DNA of 45,111 nt from Lachnospiraceae bacterium (GTDB lineage: Bacteria; Bacillota; Clostridia; Lachnospirales; Lachnospiraceae). Position 1 is the first letter of the stretch, and every line of letters starts with the position of its first letter. Below are positions 41,739-45,111 of this stretch, one piece after another. Both the position numbers and the translations under genes were made by a program. The stretch spans positions 1 to 45,111 of the forward strand of contig JAGAQI010000108.1 of the NCBI GenBank assembly GCA_017622795.1, given 5' to 3'. The notes under the pieces were generated by a model, which was not told where the DNA came from, did not search any database, and worked only from the letters and a program-made list of their open reading frames with translations.

Positions 41739-42593
41739 ATGAAATATATTGATTTACATGTTCACTCCACTGTTTCCGACGGAACCCTGACTCCCACCGA
41801 ACTGGTAGACCACGCCGTAGAGGTCGGGCTTTCCGCCTTTGCCCTTACCGACCACGATACCATCCGCGGCGTCGCTGAAGCAAAGGAACGGGCTGCCTGG
41901 CACAAAACCCAGGGGCGCCCGATCGAAGTATATTCCGGCGTGGAAATTTCCGCCGCTTACAAAGAACGTGATATTCACATCTTAGGGTTACTGGTAAATG
42001 AACATGATGAAATATTAGACCGCATCTTAAATAACTTCTTAGAAAACCGTAATCGTAGAAACGAAAGAATGTTAGAAAAATTTGCAGAATTCGGTATCGA
42101 ACTTACCATGGAGGATTTAACCGAGGATGCTCCAAGTTCTGTCATTACCCGGGCCCACTTTGCCACTGCCCTGATGAAAAAAGGACTGGTTTCGTCGGTA
42201 CAGGAAGCCTTTGAAAAATATGTAGGAGATAACGGTCCCTGCTACATTCCAAGGGAATACATGTCTCCCGAACAGGCCATTTCCAGTATTAAAAAAGCTG
42301 GTGGTGTCCCGGTACTGGCACACCCACTGCTCTATAATCTTCCCCACGACGAACTCTACGCCCTGGTAGACCGCCTCAAAAAAGCCGGACTCAAAGGCAT
42401 CGAGGTCTATTATTCCAATAACCGCGGCCAGGACGAAGTCAACGTCAAAGCCCTTGCTAACCACTTCGGACTTGTTGCCACCGGAGGCTCCGATTTCCAC
42501 GGCTCCGTCAAACCACACATTGAACTGGGCACCGGCCGGGGCAATTTAAAAATCCCATACTCCGTATTAGAGAACGTGATAGCAGCGAAGTAA
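41739..42593 (+). CDS. PHP-domain phosphoesterase (YciV/RNase AM-like)
   Basis: 284 aa PHP-family metal-dependent phosphoesterase. Metal-binding motifs are HVHSTVSDG (7-15), LTDHDT, YSGVEIS, the later VLAHP, and GSDFHG near the C-terminus. The pattern and length fit the YciV group, which hydrolyses 3',5'-nucleoside bisphosphates such as pAp and trims RNA 5' ends. The ribosome binding site is AAGAGGT. It is transcribed alone, from a promoter whose -35 lies in a class E palindrome, and is followed by a class B structured element. Confidence 0.9.
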   Translation: MKYIDLHVHSTVSDGTLTPTELVDHAVEVGLSAFALTDHDTIRGVAEAKERAAWHKTQGRPIEVYSGVEISAAYKERDIHILGLLVNEHDEILDRILNNFLENRNRRNERMLEKFAEFGIELTMEDLTEDAPSSVITRAHFATALMKKGLVSSVQEAFEKYVGDNGPCYIPREYMSPEQAISSIKKAGGVPVLAHPLLYNLPHDELYALVDRLKKAGLKGIEVYYSNNRGQDEVNVKALANHFGLVATGGSDFHGSVKPHIELGTGRGNLKIPYSVLENVIAAK

Positions 42594-42680
42594 ACTCCGC
42601 GCTCACACCATATTCAGACAGCACTTGTGAAAGCAGAAAGCATCCGAGAAGGAATACGTTCTTTTATAGTTCAAAACATA

Positions 42681-42828
42681 AATAAATGCCTGGTTACGAA
42701 ATTTTATCCGCAAAACGCGCTTGCGCTCCATCGAAACGTAGCCTCACTAAGCTCAAAAAGACTTCGCTAAGTGAGGACGTTTCTCCAGGGTTTTGCTTGA
42801 TAAAATTTCATAACCAGGCATTATTTTA
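42681..42828. repeat. Class B structured element, copy 2, between PHP gene and yajC
   Basis: The core element is 134 nt (42687-42820), the same length as copy 1. The outer stem of 22 positions (42687-42708 with 42799-42820) has one mismatch and is extended by AATAA/TTATT. Inside are GCAAAAC/GTTTTGC, a small GCG-cttg-CGC hairpin, GAAACGT/ACGTTTC (42733-42739, 42777-42783) and CCTCACT/AGTGAGG (42742-42748, 42770-42776). The last stem reads CGGTACT/AGTACCG in copy 1, so both sides changed together. It lies between convergent genes and could terminate both. The 85 bp between the PHP stop and the element hold no recognisable feature. Confidence 0.88.
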
Positions 42829-42850
42829 TTGAAAACTATAAAAGAAACCT

Positions 42851-43180
42851 TTATTCCTTCTCAGGCTTTTCTACTTCTACAATAGCTGTCTTCTTCATCG
42901 GAATACGGCAGTTCTTGTTGTTACCGAATTCAACGATAACTACATTTTCATCTACGTTGTCGATTACTACGCCATAGAAACCGCTGGTAGTTAAAATGCT
43001 GTCACCGATTTCGATGGAGTTTACCAATTCGTCCTGCTTCTTCTGCTGCTTCTTCTGCGGACGGTAAATCATGAAGTAAATAAGTAAACCGAAAAATGCG
43101 ATGTAAATAAGCATTCCGCCCCACATACCGCCGGTAGGTGCTGCCTCTGTAGCTGCTGCTAAAACTGTTGTAAAATTCAT
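42851..43180 (-). CDS. yajC: Preprotein translocase subunit YajC
   Basis: 109 aa. The N-terminal transmembrane helix (about 22-39, MLIYIAFFGLLIYFMIYR) is followed by the signature RPQKKQQKKQDELVNSIEIGDSILTTSGFYGVV. YajC is an accessory subunit that associates with SecDF at the Sec translocon. It lies 20 bp after tgt, the common tgt-yajC order in Firmicutes. secDF is not in the window. Confidence 0.95.
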   Translation of the reverse strand: MNFTTVLAAATEAAPTGGMWGGMLIYIAFFGLLIYFMIYRPQKKQQKKQDELVNSIEIGDSILTTSGFYGVVIDNVDENVVIVEFGNNKNCRIPMKKTAIVEVEKPEKE

Positions 43181-43200
43181 TGTTTTATCCTCTTTTCTTT

Positions 43201-44349
<1,149 letters not shown>

Positions 44350-44374
44350 CTATACAATAGTTTGCATCTATATT

Positions 44375-44403
44375 AGTATAACCATAAGTTGCACTTATTT
44401 CAA
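44375..44403 (-). promoter_or_regulatory. Promoter of tgt-yajC
   Basis: Minus-strand TTGAAA (44398-44403), 17 bp spacer, TATACT (44375-44380), about 40 bp before tgt. Confidence 0.75.
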
Positions 44404-44452
44404 CTAATTTTTCTATAAACTTATGTATTCCGGTGCAAAATACACCACAGAA

Positions 44453-44495
44453 AAAGAGGCTGTGTCAAAGAAATTACCTTTGGCACTGCCTCTTT
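44453..44495 (-). terminator. Terminator of the HPr-like gene
   Basis: AAAGAGGC (44453-44460) pairs with GCCTCTTT (44488-44495), with inner GTGtCAAAG/CTTTGgCAC, around a 7-nt loop. On the minus strand TTTT-type sequence follows. It lies 43 bp past the stop of the gene at 44539. Confidence 0.75.
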
Positions 44496-44538
44496 CTCTT
44501 ATTTTCGTCTGTTACCTGCAAATTTGTTTTACTGAAGA

Positions 44539-44766
44539 TTACGCAATTGCGTACTTTTCCAGCAACTGATCAAACTTACTGTTGCTTCCCTGACTGAAGA
44601 TCATTACCGGATAAGTTACGAGACTTAACACACCTAAAAAGGATTTTGCGTCTACGATTACCTTGTTGAATCTCACATCAATGTCAAAGTCGCATTCGGA
44701 TGCTGCAGCAACAAATTCCTGCACTTCTTCCGGAGCAGTAAGCTTAATTAACTTTCTTGCTTCCAT
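44539..44766 (-). CDS. HPr-like protein lacking the phosphorylatable histidine
   Basis: 75 aa, close in length to HPr of the phosphotransferase system. The second half, VRFNKVIVDAKSFLGVLSLV, matches the HPr segment around the regulatory Ser46 (Ser42 here). The active-site loop with His15 (GLHARPA) is missing; the N-terminus reads EARKLIKLTAPEEVQEFVAAA. It therefore cannot take a phosphate from enzyme I at His. It could be a regulatory relative such as Crh, which also lacks His15, though Crh keeps more of the HPr N-terminus. The start has GAGGAG. Monocistronic. Confidence 0.8.
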   Translation of the reverse strand: MEARKLIKLTAPEEVQEFVAAASECDFDIDVRFNKVIVDAKSFLGVLSLVTYPVMIFSQGSNSKFDQLLEKYAIA

Positions 44767-44798
44767 TTCTGACTCTCCTCATTAAAAAATGACCCATC

Positions 44799-44821
44799 AT
44801 TATATAGTGTCCTGTTGACAC
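44799..44821 (-). promoter_or_regulatory. -10 element and inverted repeat upstream of the HPr-like gene
   Basis: Minus-strand TATAAT (44799-44804) lies 33 bp before the start. GTGTC-CTGTT-GACAC (44807-44821) is an inverted repeat in the spacer region, a possible operator. No good -35 is visible. Confidence 0.45.
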
Positions 44822-44945
44822 CGGAACAATTTTTTCGTGTTTTTTCGAATCAATTGTCTAAAGCAAGTTATACCACGAGAATGGCAAAACGTCAACATTT
44901 TTTTACAGATCTGATAAAAGTTTCTTTCTAAAAAATCAAGAAAAA

Positions 44946-44971
44946 AAGCCCTAAGCTTACGCTTAAGGCTT
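44946..44971 (-). terminator. Terminator behind the truncated RNA gene
   Basis: AAGCC-c-TAAGC (44946-44956), loop TTAC, GCTTA-a-GGCTT (44961-44971). On the minus strand it is followed by T7. It lies 4 bp after the acceptor-like end of the tRNA/tmRNA fragment, as expected for the original RNA gene. The 176 bp between this and the HPr-like promoter/gene hold nothing else recognisable. Confidence 0.8.
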
Positions 44972-44975
44972 AACA

Positions 44976-45004
44976 GGGGATGAGAGAATCGAACTCCGAT
45001 TCCC
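44976..45004 (-). other. 3' fragment of a tRNA or tmRNA gene (putative attachment site)
   Basis: On the minus strand GGAG-TTCGATT-CTCT forms a T arm with a canonical T loop, followed by CATCCCC like the 3' acceptor strand. No CCA follows, and the matching 5' half is not found upstream to the window end (107 bp). A short frame through it reads KGIGVRFSHP, a known by-product of translating T-arm sequence. It is best read as the 3' remnant left by a site-specific integrated element. Which RNA is uncertain; CATCCCC would pair with GGGGATG. Confidence 0.6.
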
Positions 45005-45072
45005 TTGTCCTCTATTTTCCCTTCAAGCCCTTTATTCGAGCCACTTTTTCGCATATTTATTATGCGATTTTT

Positions 45073-45099
45073 GTGTTAATTTGTGTTAACACTTAACAC
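45073..45099. repeat. Clustered GTGTTAA/TTAACAC repeats near the right edge
   Basis: GTGTTAA occurs at 45073-45079 and 45083-45089 (10 bp apart, one helical turn). Its reverse complement occurs at 45086-45092 and 45093-45099. The spacing and closeness to the RNA gene fragment resemble arm-type binding sites of a tyrosine integrase. Confidence 0.6.
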
Positions 45100-45111
45100 G
45101 ACAGTGCTTTA

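Noticed and set aside
44800-45054. An 84-codon frame at the right edge as a gene.
   Set aside because: It reads through the tRNA-like T arm (KGIGVRFSHP), the terminator and low-complexity sequence, and lacks a ribosome binding site.

Overview
The window looks like a chromosomal segment of an anaerobic, probably spore-forming Clostridia species, most likely Lachnospiraceae. The evidence is an alpha/beta-type small acid-soluble spore protein, an AddAB recombination nuclease instead of RecBCD, a Firmicutes-style sigma-A, a 6S RNA of Firmicutes type, a heterodisulfide-reductase-type Fe-S protein beside lactate dehydrogenase, a Rex-like operator, and strong AGGAGG ribosome binding sites. Most genes are housekeeping. 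There is no phage or transposase gene, but the right edge looks like the border of an integrated element.

Layout. 1-2704 (all minus): hdrC (partial), hdrB and ldh behind a Rex-like site, then an orphan response regulator whose phospho-acceptor Asp is replaced by Glu. 2812-7844 (minus): gltX, a six-helix chemoreceptor and a UvrD-like helicase, nearly contiguous. 8432-10789: a GH2 glycosidase, divergent from rpoD (10975-12087). 12292-20089 (minus): a spore protein and addBA. 20138-23840: a small membrane-anchored protein, then a DUF4143 ATPase followed by nadE. 24045-27239: a secreted two-Big_2 protein divergent from a response regulator/kinase pair. 27236-27671: a 6S RNA gene followed by a 16-bp-period repeat array and a terminator. 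28327-30060: dapAB. 30166-38940 (minus): a peptide importer (dppA, B, C and a fused DF ATPase) running into a heterodimeric ABC exporter. 39147-41472: a DUF3792/TIGR04086-like membrane protein and a YtrA-like GntR/ABC operon. 41739-42593: a PHP phosphoesterase. 42851-44766: tgt-yajC and an HPr-like protein lacking the active His. 44946-45111: a terminator, a 3' tRNA/tmRNA fragment and arm-site-like repeats.

The most unusual content is intergenic. Seven long self-complementary elements fall into five sequence classes. Class B occurs twice (12117-12250 and 42687-42820) at exactly 134 nt. It has a conserved core, while its outer stem and one inner stem have completely different sequences that still pair, which is compensatory change within one genome. 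Class A occurs twice (8036-8360 and 27890-28283) as 325-394 nt hairpins with a conserved apical cluster of small hairpins. Classes C, D and E are single copies of 131-196 nt. They lie mainly after genes, so they could act as terminators or 3' elements, be non-autonomous mobile repeats, or be structured RNAs. I know of no named family that fits them, but I could not search for one.

All start sites were chosen by ribosome binding site. Several differ from the longest open frame and are noted in the entries. No database search was possible, so product names rest on motifs recognised by eye.
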